Assembly: GCF_030296755.1 (NCBI RefSeq)
Contig: NZ_AP027741.1
Span: 2,047,475-2,111,474 of the forward strand
Direction: 5' to 3'
Origin: Methylophaga marina
GTDB taxonomy: Bacteria > Pseudomonadota > Gammaproteobacteria > Nitrosococcales > Methylophagaceae
DNA: 64,000 bases
Position 1 is the first letter of the stretch; each line of letters opens with the position of its first letter. Positions 56,746 through 64,000 of the stretch are shown piece after piece. The translations under genes were made by a program, and so were the position numbers. Below the pieces are notes generated by a model that did no database searches, had not been told where the DNA came from, and was given only the letters and a program-made list of their open reading frames with translations.

Positions 56746-58239
56746 ATGACAAATGAAACAGAACTGGATGAAAACCGTTTAATTGCTCAGAGACGTGAAA
56801 AACTGGCGGAGTTGAGAGAACAAGGTAACGCCTTTCCAAACGACTTTCGTCGTAATGTCATGAATGCTGAACTGCAGGCAGAGTATGCCGAGTGGGATGC
56901 TGAAAAATTAAAAGCGAACCCATTGCGTGTGAAGATTGCTGGCCGCATGATGACCAAACGTGTCATGGGTAAGGCCAGTTTTGCGACGGTACGCGACATG
57001 TCAGGTAATATTCAATTGTATGTGGCTCGTGATGAATTACCTGAAGGCGTTTATCCTCAATTTAAAAGCTGGGACCTGGGCGATATCATCGGTGCAGAAG
57101 GCACATTATTTCGCACTCAAAAAGGTGAGTTGTCAGTGCATGTTGATAGCATTCAGTTATTAACCAAATCACTCAGGCCACTGCCTGAGAAATTCCACGG
57201 ATTATCTGATCAGGAAACACGTTACCGCCAACGTTATGTTGATTTAATCATGAACGAAGCCAGTCGTGACGTATTCCGTGTGCGGACTAAAATCGTTGAT
57301 GGTGTTCGTCGTTATTTGATGGCGAAAGATTATCTTGAAGTGGAAACACCCATGATGCAAGCCATTCCTGGTGGGGCAACCGCTCGTCCATTCACCACAC
57401 ATCATAATGCATTAGACATGGGCTTATATCTTCGCATAGCCCCTGAGCTGTATTTAAAACGTTTGGTCGTGGGTGGTTTTGAGCGTGTGTTTGAAATCAA
57501 TCGCAATTTCCGTAATGAAGGTTTATCTACGCGTCATAATCCAGAGTTCACCATGGTGGAGTTTTATCAGGCCTATGCTGATTACCATGAATTAATGGAT
57601 CTGACAGAGGACATGTTACGTACGGTCACTCAAGATGTTTTAGGCTCAACGCAAGTTCACTATCAAGGTCTGGATATTGATTTTGCCAAACCGTTTACTC
57701 GTATGACGGTAAAAGAGTCGATTCTGCACTTTAATCCAGATCTAACAGCGGAACAGTTGGATGATATTGAGTCGGCGCGTGCGATTGCTAAATCGTTAGA
57801 TATCCCACTAAAACAATCATATGGGCTGGGTAAAGTCCAAATCGAGATCTTTGAAAAAACCGTTGAGCACCGTTTGATGGATCCGACATTTATCACTGCC
57901 TATCCAACAGAGGTCTCTCCACTGGCTCGCCGTAATGATGATGACCCGTTCGTCACTGATCGATTTGAATTTTTTGTGGGTGGCCGTGAAATTGCTAATG
58001 GCTTCTCAGAGTTGAACGATGCAGAAGATCAGGCCGAACGTTTCAAAGCGCAGGTAGAAGAAAAAGATGCCGGTGACGATGAGGCGATGCACTACGATGC
58101 CGATTATATCCGTGCACTTGAATACGGTATGCCCCCTACAGCGGGAGAAGGTATCGGTATTGATCGATTGGTCATGTTATTGACCGACTCACCTTCCATC
58201 CGTGACGTATTGTTATTCCCGCATATGCGTCCGGAATAG
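56746..58239 (+). CDS. lysS: Lysyl-tRNA synthetase, class II
   Basis: 497 residues. An N-terminal OB-fold anticodon domain ([23 protein letters not shown]) and a class II catalytic core: motif 2 [23 protein letters not shown] and motif 3 [14 protein letters not shown]. It charges tRNA-Lys. It is followed by a terminator at 58256. Confidence 0.97.
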   Translation: MTNETELDENRLIAQRREKLAELREQGNAFPNDFRRNVMNAELQAEYAEWDAEKLKANPLRVKIAGRMMTKRVMGKASFATVRDMSGNIQLYVARDELPEGVYPQFKSWDLGDIIGAEGTLFRTQKGELSVHVDSIQLLTKSLRPLPEKFHGLSDQETRYRQRYVDLIMNEASRDVFRVRTKIVDGVRRYLMAKDYLEVETPMMQAIPGGATARPFTTHHNALDMGLYLRIAPELYLKRLVVGGFERVFEINRNFRNEGLSTRHNPEFTMVEFYQAYADYHELMDLTEDMLRTVTQDVLGSTQVHYQGLDIDFAKPFTRMTVKESILHFNPDLTAEQLDDIESARAIAKSLDIPLKQSYGLGKVQIEIFEKTVEHRLMDPTFITAYPTEVSPLARRNDDDPFVTDRFEFFVGGREIANGFSELNDAEDQAERFKAQVEEKDAGDDEAMHYDADYIRALEYGMPPTAGEGIGIDRLVMLLTDSPSIRDVLLFPHMRPE

Positions 58240-58255
58240 TCGTTCTGGTTTGATC

Positions 58256-58286
58256 AAAAAAGGCGAGAAGTTTCTCGCCTTTTTTG
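58256..58286 (+). terminator. Terminator after lysS
   Basis: AGGCGAGAA and TTCTCGCCT pair over 9 bases with a two-base loop, flanked by A-run and T-run. Confidence 0.92.
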
Positions 58287-58365
58287 TTTCTGGTGTGAGT
58301 ATCATCGCTAGCACTCATTATTGTTAACAAGGCCAGCTTTGATCTGATGCAAGCTTAACAGCCTT

Positions 58366-58809
58366 TTACTTAGCCGCTGGACATGCACCAATACGCTTTG
58401 CAGTAAAGTTCATCGTCATCACCATGGTGCCCATCGGACTATTCATTTCACTGCTCATTTGACCATCCATATGGTCGCCTCGGAAATTAGTGTGGCCGAT
58501 AAAGTGATTTTTTATCCCCTGTATATCGCAATCCACAGCAAAGTCAGCGGTGTCACGCAATACGTTGACTTTTTGAACCAGGCACTGCTTAGGAATCTCC
58601 AACATATCCACGCCTTTATCAATTTGTGCTTGAGTAAGGCATTCCTGATTACTTGATGTTTGTGGCTCGAGAGACATCGGCCCTTGAATCGTTGTCGTGG
58701 TCGTATGAGCCCACATTCCTGGTGTTAAATTTGGTTTGTCAGCGTAGGCTGGTAAACAAACAGCCATAAGACTGAAGCATGACAGCATTAAGCAAGCGCG
58801 TTGGAACAT
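58366..58809 (-). CDS. DUF3617 periplasmic protein
   Basis: 147 residues from the ATG at 58809, placed by AGGAGAA 7 bases upstream and a signal peptide ending LPAYA-DK. The DUF3617 pattern is seen: PGMWAHTTTTTI, four cysteines (ECLT, QCLV, VDCDI, GACPAAK end) and GHTNFRGD. The function of the family is unknown. A longer open frame exists to 58887 but lacks signals. Confidence 0.82.
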   Translation of the reverse strand: MFQRACLMLSCFSLMAVCLPAYADKPNLTPGMWAHTTTTTIQGPMSLEPQTSSNQECLTQAQIDKGVDMLEIPKQCLVQKVNVLRDTADFAVDCDIQGIKNHFIGHTNFRGDHMDGQMSSEMNSPMGTMVMTMNFTAKRIGACPAAK

Positions 58810-58892
58810 GATGCGTTCTCCTAAAAATGTACTGATGATTGAATAATCAATCTGGCACATATTGCCGTGAGTCTGACGATATAGCAACGTGC

Positions 58893-59420
58893 CTAAGGTG
58901 AAATGCTGCTTACCGGTTTCACTCTCACTGCTTGCCAGAAATAACGTGCCCAGTAACTATTATGCATACTCGAGATAGTGACACCTATTTTCGTCGAGAC
59001 GTGAAGAAATTTGTCCTCTTCCAGATAAATACCTACATGACTGCCTTTGCGGAAAAAAACTAAGTCCCCGGATTTAAGCTCAGTGCGTTTGATGTGTTTT
59101 CCCTGCAGGATTTGTTGGGAGGTAGTGCGTGGCATAGTGATACCAAACAAGTGTTGATACGTCTGCTGGACAAAGGCTGAACAATCGATACCCGATCGAT
59201 TATTGCCACCTAAACGATAGGGGGTACCATGCCATTGCTGATACTGACGATATAGCTGGCTGAGAGTGTGTTGCTGATCAATAGTGCCAATAGGTTGTGG
59301 TGGAGTGTATACGGGGGGACTTGTCTGACAGGCGGCTATCAGAGACATTAAAGATAATAATAAAAGCCGCAGCGAGTAGTGTTTTAATCGATTAAGCAAA
59401 GCGTCAAACTCAGAGTTCAT
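58893..59420 (-). CDS. NlpC/P60-family peptidoglycan endopeptidase, lipoprotein
   Basis: 175 residues. A hydrophobic signal with a lipobox-like LIAAC-QT, then an NlpC/P60 domain: catalytic Cys in GIDCSAFVQQTY, His in SHVGIYL, and third residue His in FLHVS. It cuts peptide cross-bridges in the cell wall, similar to Spr/MepS. N-terminal context (MNSEFDALLNRLKHYS) before the lipobox is long, so an internal start is possible. Confidence 0.87.
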   Translation of the reverse strand: MNSEFDALLNRLKHYSLRLLLLSLMSLIAACQTSPPVYTPPQPIGTIDQQHTLSQLYRQYQQWHGTPYRLGGNNRSGIDCSAFVQQTYQHLFGITMPRTTSQQILQGKHIKRTELKSGDLVFFRKGSHVGIYLEEDKFLHVSTKIGVTISSMHNSYWARYFWQAVRVKPVSSISP

Positions 59421-59504
59421 GTGTAACCGTGTATTTTTTTCTGTGACAAACTTACTCTACCTGATTTCGGCTTTTTGCTCCTGAACAATCTCAATGACAT
59501 AAAC

Positions 59505-59530
59505 AAAAAAGGGCAGAAGATCTGCCCTTT
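59505..59530 (-). terminator. Terminator after the HDOD gene
   Basis: GGGCAGA and TCTGCCC pair around AGA; on the minus strand a T-run follows (A-run 59505-59510). It lies 20 bases after the HDOD stop. Confidence 0.85.
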
Positions 59531-59549
59531 AATAATCAGTATATCAACG

Positions 59550-60398
59550 CTATGGTTGTATATTGAATAAAGCTAGCGCTTCCAGATACTCTTCACTATT
59601 CTCATCGATTTCATAGACTGTGAGACCTGTATCAGCGCCTACTTTCTCAAAAGAAATCACTTTGTTTAATGTGAGGGGATCCAGAGCTTTTTCCGTATCA
59701 AATAAGCTTTGCAGATAGGCTACTTGAACCACATCTACCAAATCAGGACCCGCTGGACCACTGTTGCGATTTAGATTTTTATGCTCAGCAGCGACATCAA
59801 TTAAGCTTTGCGGAAATTCCCATTTGCGAAGAATAGCAGCGCCAACGCGTGGGTAGAGGTTGTCGATAATCTGATCCAAGCGTTTTGGATTGTCTAATAA
59901 ACCTGCTTCCTCTTCTGCCTGCATCAGAATAGGTAAAGTACCAATCGAATGGATTAAACCAGCCAACATCGCTTCATCCGTATTCATTTTTGGAATTTTG
60001 CTGGCGAGCACCTGACTTTGCGCAGAAACCTTGGTGCTATGTTCCCAAAGCGCTTTAAGACGCTTCTCCAATCGTTTATTGGAGGCATTGAACATTTGTT
60101 CCATCATCAGGCTGGTGACGATATTACGCACCATGGTCAGGCCTAATCTTGGCACCGCCATGTGGATACTCTCAATCGGAACACGACCACGATATAAAGG
60201 ACTGTTCGCTACTTTTAATAAGCGCGCCGACAGGGCGGGATCGGTTACAATAATGTCTGCCAATTGCACTGCAGTGGCATCTGGGTCATCAACAACTTCT
60301 CTCACCTTGAGTGCCACTTCTGGCAATGTGGGTAAAAGAAGTTTACCGTCCTCAAGATCTTTCAGGATTTTGTTATAAAATAGGTCTTGCTGGCTCAT
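59550..60398 (-). CDS. HDOD-domain protein
   Basis: 282 residues, nearly all HDOD domain: LPTLPEVALKVREVVDDPDATAVQLADIIVTDPALSARLLKVANSPLYRG, then AGLIHSIGTLPIL. HDOD proteins resemble HD phosphohydrolases but usually lack the full catalytic set and act in signalling or regulation of cell cycle and motility. Divergent from the aminotransferase gene. No effector domain is attached. Confidence 0.9.
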   Translation of the reverse strand: MSQQDLFYNKILKDLEDGKLLLPTLPEVALKVREVVDDPDATAVQLADIIVTDPALSARLLKVANSPLYRGRVPIESIHMAVPRLGLTMVRNIVTSLMMEQMFNASNKRLEKRLKALWEHSTKVSAQSQVLASKIPKMNTDEAMLAGLIHSIGTLPILMQAEEEAGLLDNPKRLDQIIDNLYPRVGAAILRKWEFPQSLIDVAAEHKNLNRNSGPAGPDLVDVVQVAYLQSLFDTEKALDPLTLNKVISFEKVGADTGLTVYEIDENSEEYLEALALFNIQP

Positions 60399-60492
60399 AG
60401 TAATCGCTTCTGATAAATGAATTTGAAGTGTTTATTAATTTCAGTTATTTTGCTTAGTTTGCCGACAGTTTTAGCTTATCGCAGGTATTCAG

Positions 60493-61671
60493 TTGAACGA
60501 CGAATTTCCAAGAATTAAACGCCTTCCGCCTTACGTTTTCAACATTGTAAATGATTTGAAAGCAAAAGCACGTGCGCGTGGTGAGGATATCATTGATTTT
60601 GGTATGGGTAACCCCGATCGCCCGGCACCCGCGCATATTGTAGAAAAACTGGTCGAAGCGGCGCAGCGGCCAGATACTCACCGTTATTCGGTATCACGCG
60701 GTATTCCGAGGCTGCGTAAAGCCTGCACTGGCTGGTACAAACGCAAGTTTGATGTTGATCTTGATCCCGAAACAGAATGTATTGTTACCATCGGTTCTAA
60801 AGAAGGGCTAGCGCACTTAGCATTAGCGACAGTAGGCCCAGGTGATGCGGTGTTAGTACCTAATCCGGCTTATCCGATTCATCCTTATGGTTTTGTTATC
60901 GCTGGTGCAGATATTCGCCATGTGCCGCTTACCCCGGATGTAGACTTTTTTGCGGAGTTAGAAAAGTCGGTCAAAGATTCATGGCCTAAACCTAAAATGC
61001 TGGTGCTTAACTTTCCCGGTAATCCCACTACTCAATGCGTGGATTTGGACTTTTTCCAGAAGGTTGTGGATTTTGCTCGCGAGCATAAAATTTGGGTGGT
61101 GCATGATTTAGCGTATGGTGAAATTGTGTTCGATGGTTATAAAGCACCTTCCATCTTACAAATACCAGGCGCGAAAGAAGTGGCTGTGGAGTTTTACACA
61201 CTGTCAAAAACATACAATATGCCTGGTTGGCGTGTTGGCTTTATGTCTGGTAACCCGACATTAATTGCTGCTCTGGCACGGATGAAGTCCTACTTGGATT
61301 ACGGTATGTTTACACCGATTCAGGTAGCAGCCATCACCGCCTTGGAAGGACCACAGGATTGTGTTGATGAGATTGTTGAAACATACAGAAGCCGTCGTGA
61401 TGTCTTGTGTGATGGCTTAAATGCGATTGGCTGGCAGGTTGAAAAACCGAAAGCGACCATGTTTGTATGGGCAAAAATTCCAGAGAAATATCGTGAGCTT
61501 GGCTCATTAGAATTTAGTAAAAAATTATTGAAAGAAGCGAAAGTGGCTGTCTCACCTGGTATTGGTTTTGGTGAGTATGGTGATGATTACGTTCGCTTTG
61601 GATTGATCGAAAACGAACATCGTACACGTCAGGCGATCCGTGGGATCCGTGACATGATGAGAAAACCGTAG
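60493..61671 (+). CDS. alaC: Alanine aminotransferase, AlaC/AlaA type
   Basis: 392 residues, class I PLP aminotransferase. PLP Lys is in [23 protein letters not shown] and [18 protein letters not shown] are typical for the AlaC group that makes alanine from pyruvate and glutamate. The start is TTG 60493 ([16 protein letters not shown]), with AGG 7 bases before; no in-frame ATG is close. It is followed after 8 bases by hom. The alaC-hom-thrC order is common in Gammaproteobacteria. Confidence 0.9.
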   Translation: MNDEFPRIKRLPPYVFNIVNDLKAKARARGEDIIDFGMGNPDRPAPAHIVEKLVEAAQRPDTHRYSVSRGIPRLRKACTGWYKRKFDVDLDPETECIVTIGSKEGLAHLALATVGPGDAVLVPNPAYPIHPYGFVIAGADIRHVPLTPDVDFFAELEKSVKDSWPKPKMLVLNFPGNPTTQCVDLDFFQKVVDFAREHKIWVVHDLAYGEIVFDGYKAPSILQIPGAKEVAVEFYTLSKTYNMPGWRVGFMSGNPTLIAALARMKSYLDYGMFTPIQVAAITALEGPQDCVDEIVETYRSRRDVLCDGLNAIGWQVEKPKATMFVWAKIPEKYRELGSLEFSKKLLKEAKVAVSPGIGFGEYGDDYVRFGLIENEHRTRQAIRGIRDMMRKP

Positions 61672-61679
61672 GGGGCAGA

Positions 61680-62993
61680 GTGCAATCAGTAAAAATCGGA
61701 ATTCTGGGCTTAGGGACGGTTGGTAGTGGTACTGTCAACGTATTAACCCGGAACTCGAGAGAAATCAGTCGTCGTGCAGGTCGTGATATTGAAATATATC
61801 GCGCTGCTGATCGTGACCTTGATAAACCTAAAGGCTGTGACACTTCTGCTATCAATTTAACGGATGATGCTTTTGACATCATCAACGATCCTGACATTCA
61901 GATTGTGGTTGAATTGATTGGCGGTACCGGTGTGGCGAAAGAGTTGGTGATAAAAACCATCGAAAACGGCAAGCATGTCGTGACAGCCAACAAAGCGCTT
62001 ATTGCCATGCACGGTAACGAGCTATTTGAGCTCGCTCAGGAAAGAGGCGTCACTATTTCTTTTGAAGCGGCGGTTGCTGGTGGTATCCCTATCATCAAAG
62101 CGATGCGTGAAGGTTTGGCTGGTAATCGTATTGAATGGCTGGCAGGCATTATCAACGGTACAGGCAACTTCATCCTGACAGAAATGCGGGAAAAAGGCCG
62201 GGACTTTGCTGACGTGTTAGCGGAAGCACAGGCGCTGGGTTATGCTGAAGCAGATCCTACCTTCGATATTGAAGGTATTGATGCGGCGCATAAGCTGACC
62301 ATCATGGCCTCCATTGCCTTTGGCATCCCATTACAGTTCGATAAATGTTACACCGAAGGCATCAGTCGTATTGCTCAGGAGGACGTGTTAAATGCCAATG
62401 AGTTGGGTTATAGAATCAAACATCTTGGCATCGCGAAGAAAACAACATCTGGCGTGGAATTACGAGTTCATCCGACATTGATTCCACAGCGTCGTTTATT
62501 AGCTAATGTCAATGGCGTAATGAATGCGGTAGTGGTGAAAGGGGATGCGGTTGGCCCAACGCTTTACTATGGCGCTGGCGCTGGTTCAGAAGCGACGGCT
62601 TCAGCTGTCGTGGCTGATATTGTGGATATCGTCCGCGCATTGACTACCGATCCTGAAAACCGCGTACCACACTTGGCTTTCCAACCAGATGCATTGAAAG
62701 ATACGCCTATTCTGCCGATGTCAGAAGTTGTGACATCATATTACCTACGTATCCACACGCTGGATAAACCGGGTGTATTAGCGGATATCACACGAATTTT
62801 AAGCAAGGAAGGCATCAATATTGAAGCTATCTTGCAGAAGCAGCCTGAAGAACATGAGGGAATGGTGCCCATCATCATGCTGACGCAAGCTGTCATTGAA
62901 AAAAATATGGATCAGGCGATAGCGCAAATTGAAGCGCTGGACACTGTACCCGATTCCATTATGCGTATTCGCATGGAATCGCTTGGTGGTTAA
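61680..62993 (+). CDS. hom: Homoserine dehydrogenase
   Basis: 437 residues from GTG 61680. NAD(P)-binding IGILGLGTVGSGTVNVL, catalytic region with AGGIPIIKAMREGLAGN and GIINGTGNFIL, and a C-terminal ACT domain (YYLRIHTLDKPGVLADITRILSKEGINIEAI) for feedback control by threonine. It reduces aspartate semialdehyde to homoserine. Confidence 0.96.
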   Translation: MQSVKIGILGLGTVGSGTVNVLTRNSREISRRAGRDIEIYRAADRDLDKPKGCDTSAINLTDDAFDIINDPDIQIVVELIGGTGVAKELVIKTIENGKHVVTANKALIAMHGNELFELAQERGVTISFEAAVAGGIPIIKAMREGLAGNRIEWLAGIINGTGNFILTEMREKGRDFADVLAEAQALGYAEADPTFDIEGIDAAHKLTIMASIAFGIPLQFDKCYTEGISRIAQEDVLNANELGYRIKHLGIAKKTTSGVELRVHPTLIPQRRLLANVNGVMNAVVVKGDAVGPTLYYGAGAGSEATASAVVADIVDIVRALTTDPENRVPHLAFQPDALKDTPILPMSEVVTSYYLRIHTLDKPGVLADITRILSKEGINIEAILQKQPEEHEGMVPIIMLTQAVIEKNMDQAIAQIEALDTVPDSIMRIRMESLGG

Positions 62994-63027
62994 GCCTGTA
63001 TAAAGCATTCATTTAGAGGAAATTATT

Positions 63028-64000
63028 ATGTCATTTCGACCACGTTACACTGGATTAATTGAGCGCTATCGCGACCGTTTACCAGTCAATGACGATACCC
63101 GCCTGATCAGTCTTGGTGAAGGCAATACCCCGCTTATTAAGCTCAACCACATTACAAAAGAGCTGGGTAAGGATGTCGATATTTATGTTAAGTACGAAGG
63201 CCTGAACCCAACTGGCTCTTTCAAAGACCGTGGTATGACCATGGCCGTAACGAAAGCAGTAGAAGAGGGTAGTAAAGCGATTATCTGTGCTTCAACAGGT
63301 AATACATCTGCTGCCGCTGCTGCCTATGCGGCACGTGCCGGCATCGCTGCATTTGTACTTATTCCTGACGGCAAAATTGCACAAGGCAAATTGGCTCAGG
63401 CGATGATGCACGGCGCAACCGTGATTCAAATCAAAGGTAACTTTGATCAGGGTATGCAGTTAGTTAAAGAAGTGGCTGATCATGCACCAGTCACTATTGT
63501 TAACTCTATCAATCCATACCGTTTACAAGGTCAAAAAACAGCCGCTTTTGAGATCGTTGAAGAGTTAGGTCGTGCACCTGATTATCACTGTTTACCTGTT
63601 GGTAATGCCGGTAATATCACCGCTCACTGGATTGGTTATTGTGAGTATTCATGTGATTCAGGTGACCATGTCACTGATGCATGTGCGTATTGTGGTGGTA
63701 AATGCAAATATGCCGGTGGTGCTATCGTCGGTAACCGTCCTAAGATGATTGGCTACCAAGCCGCTGGTAGTGCACCGTTCATGCGTGGACACATGGTAGA
63801 CGATCCTGAGACGGTGGCGACTGCAATTCGTATTGGTCACCCACAAAGCTGGGATAAAGCCTGGCAGGTGAAAGAAGAGTCAGGTGGTTGGTTTGATGAA
63901 TGTTCAGATGAAGAAATCCTGGCTGCACAGAAATTATTAGCTGAAAAAGAAGGTGTGTTCTGTGAGCCTGCATCAGCTACTTCTCTAGCTGGAGCATTGC
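63028..64000 (+). CDS. thrC: Threonine synthase, cut by the right window edge
   Basis: The visible 324 residues from ATG 63028 (AGAGGA upstream) match threonine synthase: PLP Lys in [11 protein letters not shown], and [17 protein letters not shown]. It forms threonine from phosphohomoserine. An unusual feature near residues 206-233 is a cysteine-rich insert, GYCEYSC, then CAYCGGKC, before the conserved [10 protein letters not shown] block. Five cysteines and a nearby His could bind metal. The C-terminus lies beyond 64000. Confidence 0.95.
   Translation, partial: MSFRPRYTGLIERYRDRLPVNDDTRLISLGEGNTPLIKLNHITKELGKDVDIYVKYEGLNPTGSFKDRGMTMAVTKAVEEGSKAIICASTGNTSAAAAAYAARAGIAAFVLIPDGKIAQGKLAQAMMHGATVIQIKGNFDQGMQLVKEVADHAPVTIVNSINPYRLQGQKTAAFEIVEELGRAPDYHCLPVGNAGNITAHWIGYCEYSCDSGDHVTDACAYCGGKCKYAGGAIVGNRPKMIGYQAAGSAPFMRGHMVDDPETVATAIRIGHPQSWDKAWQVKEESGGWFDECSDEEILAAQKLLAEKEGVFCEPASATSLAGAL

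Noticed and set aside
1-64000. CRISPR array, insertion sequence, prophage genes or rRNA operon
   Set aside because: No regularly spaced repeats, transposase, integrase, phage structural genes or rRNA sequence were seen on reading through the window.

Overview
The window looks like chromosome of a gammaproteobacterial methylotroph, most like Methylophaga or a close relative. This is inferred from gene content: three tandem lanthanide-type XoxF methanol dehydrogenases, a complete pqqABCDE cluster plus a second pqqA, soxYZ, and a gammaproteobacterial housekeeping set (parE/parC, surE-pcm-nlpD, prfB-lysS, hom-thrC). No database was searched.

Layout. (1) 1-4100 is an AT-rich accessory segment. 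It holds a small zinc-motif ORF pair, a membrane/ankyrin protein, and a retron on the minus strand. The retron has a candidate msr-msd RNA bounded by a 14-bp inverted repeat (3837-3850/3962-3975) and a retron-type reverse transcriptase whose C-terminus is a trypsin-like serine protease. A tRNA-Arg(CCU) gene ends the segment. (2) 4200-8790: an exported acetamidase/formamidase-family protein, a TusA-like protein, a BepA-like M48 protease, and soxYZ. (3) 8787-25125 is the methanol oxidation region: sensor kinase/response regulator pair 1, pqqA1, pair 2, xoxF1, xoxF2, xoxF3, a small minus-strand gene, pqqA2, pqqBCDE, and an ABC exporter. (4) 25270-34836: a Pcm-like methyltransferase, rhodanese, TolC, isochorismatase-like hydrolase, DUF1289, B12-binding radical SAM protein, exonuclease I, HemL, and a third kinase/regulator pair. 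(5) 35128-40073: a DUF3450/TtpC/ExbB/ExbD/TonB/TPR energy-transduction operon. (6) 40057-44299: a class II aldolase, the ovothiol genes ovoA-ovoB, and a small winged-helix protein. (7) 44286-47968 minus: cydAB-cydX-ybgE plus a DUF3365 heme protein. (8) 48440-64000: parE, parC, surE, pcm, yqaA-like, nlpD (no rpoS follows), prfB with its programmed frameshift, lysS, DUF3617, NlpC/P60, HDOD, an AlaC-type aminotransferase, hom, and thrC, which is cut by the window edge.

How it works together. XoxF enzymes oxidise methanol in the periplasm with PQQ and a lanthanide. The pqq cluster makes the cofactor. The two NarL-type two-component systems next to pqqA1 and xoxF1 are natural candidates for their regulators. 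The TonB-type operon could energise uptake of a metal chelate, but nothing in the sequence names the substrate.

Quality caution. Seven genes (retron RT-protease, M48 protease, pqqD, ABC ATPase, kinase 3, tonB, TPR protein) are each broken or wrongly terminated at a homopolymer. In every case adding one copy of the same base restores the expected protein. This looks like systematic homopolymer under-calling in the assembly, not gene decay. I annotate these genes as single intact genes with a frame break.
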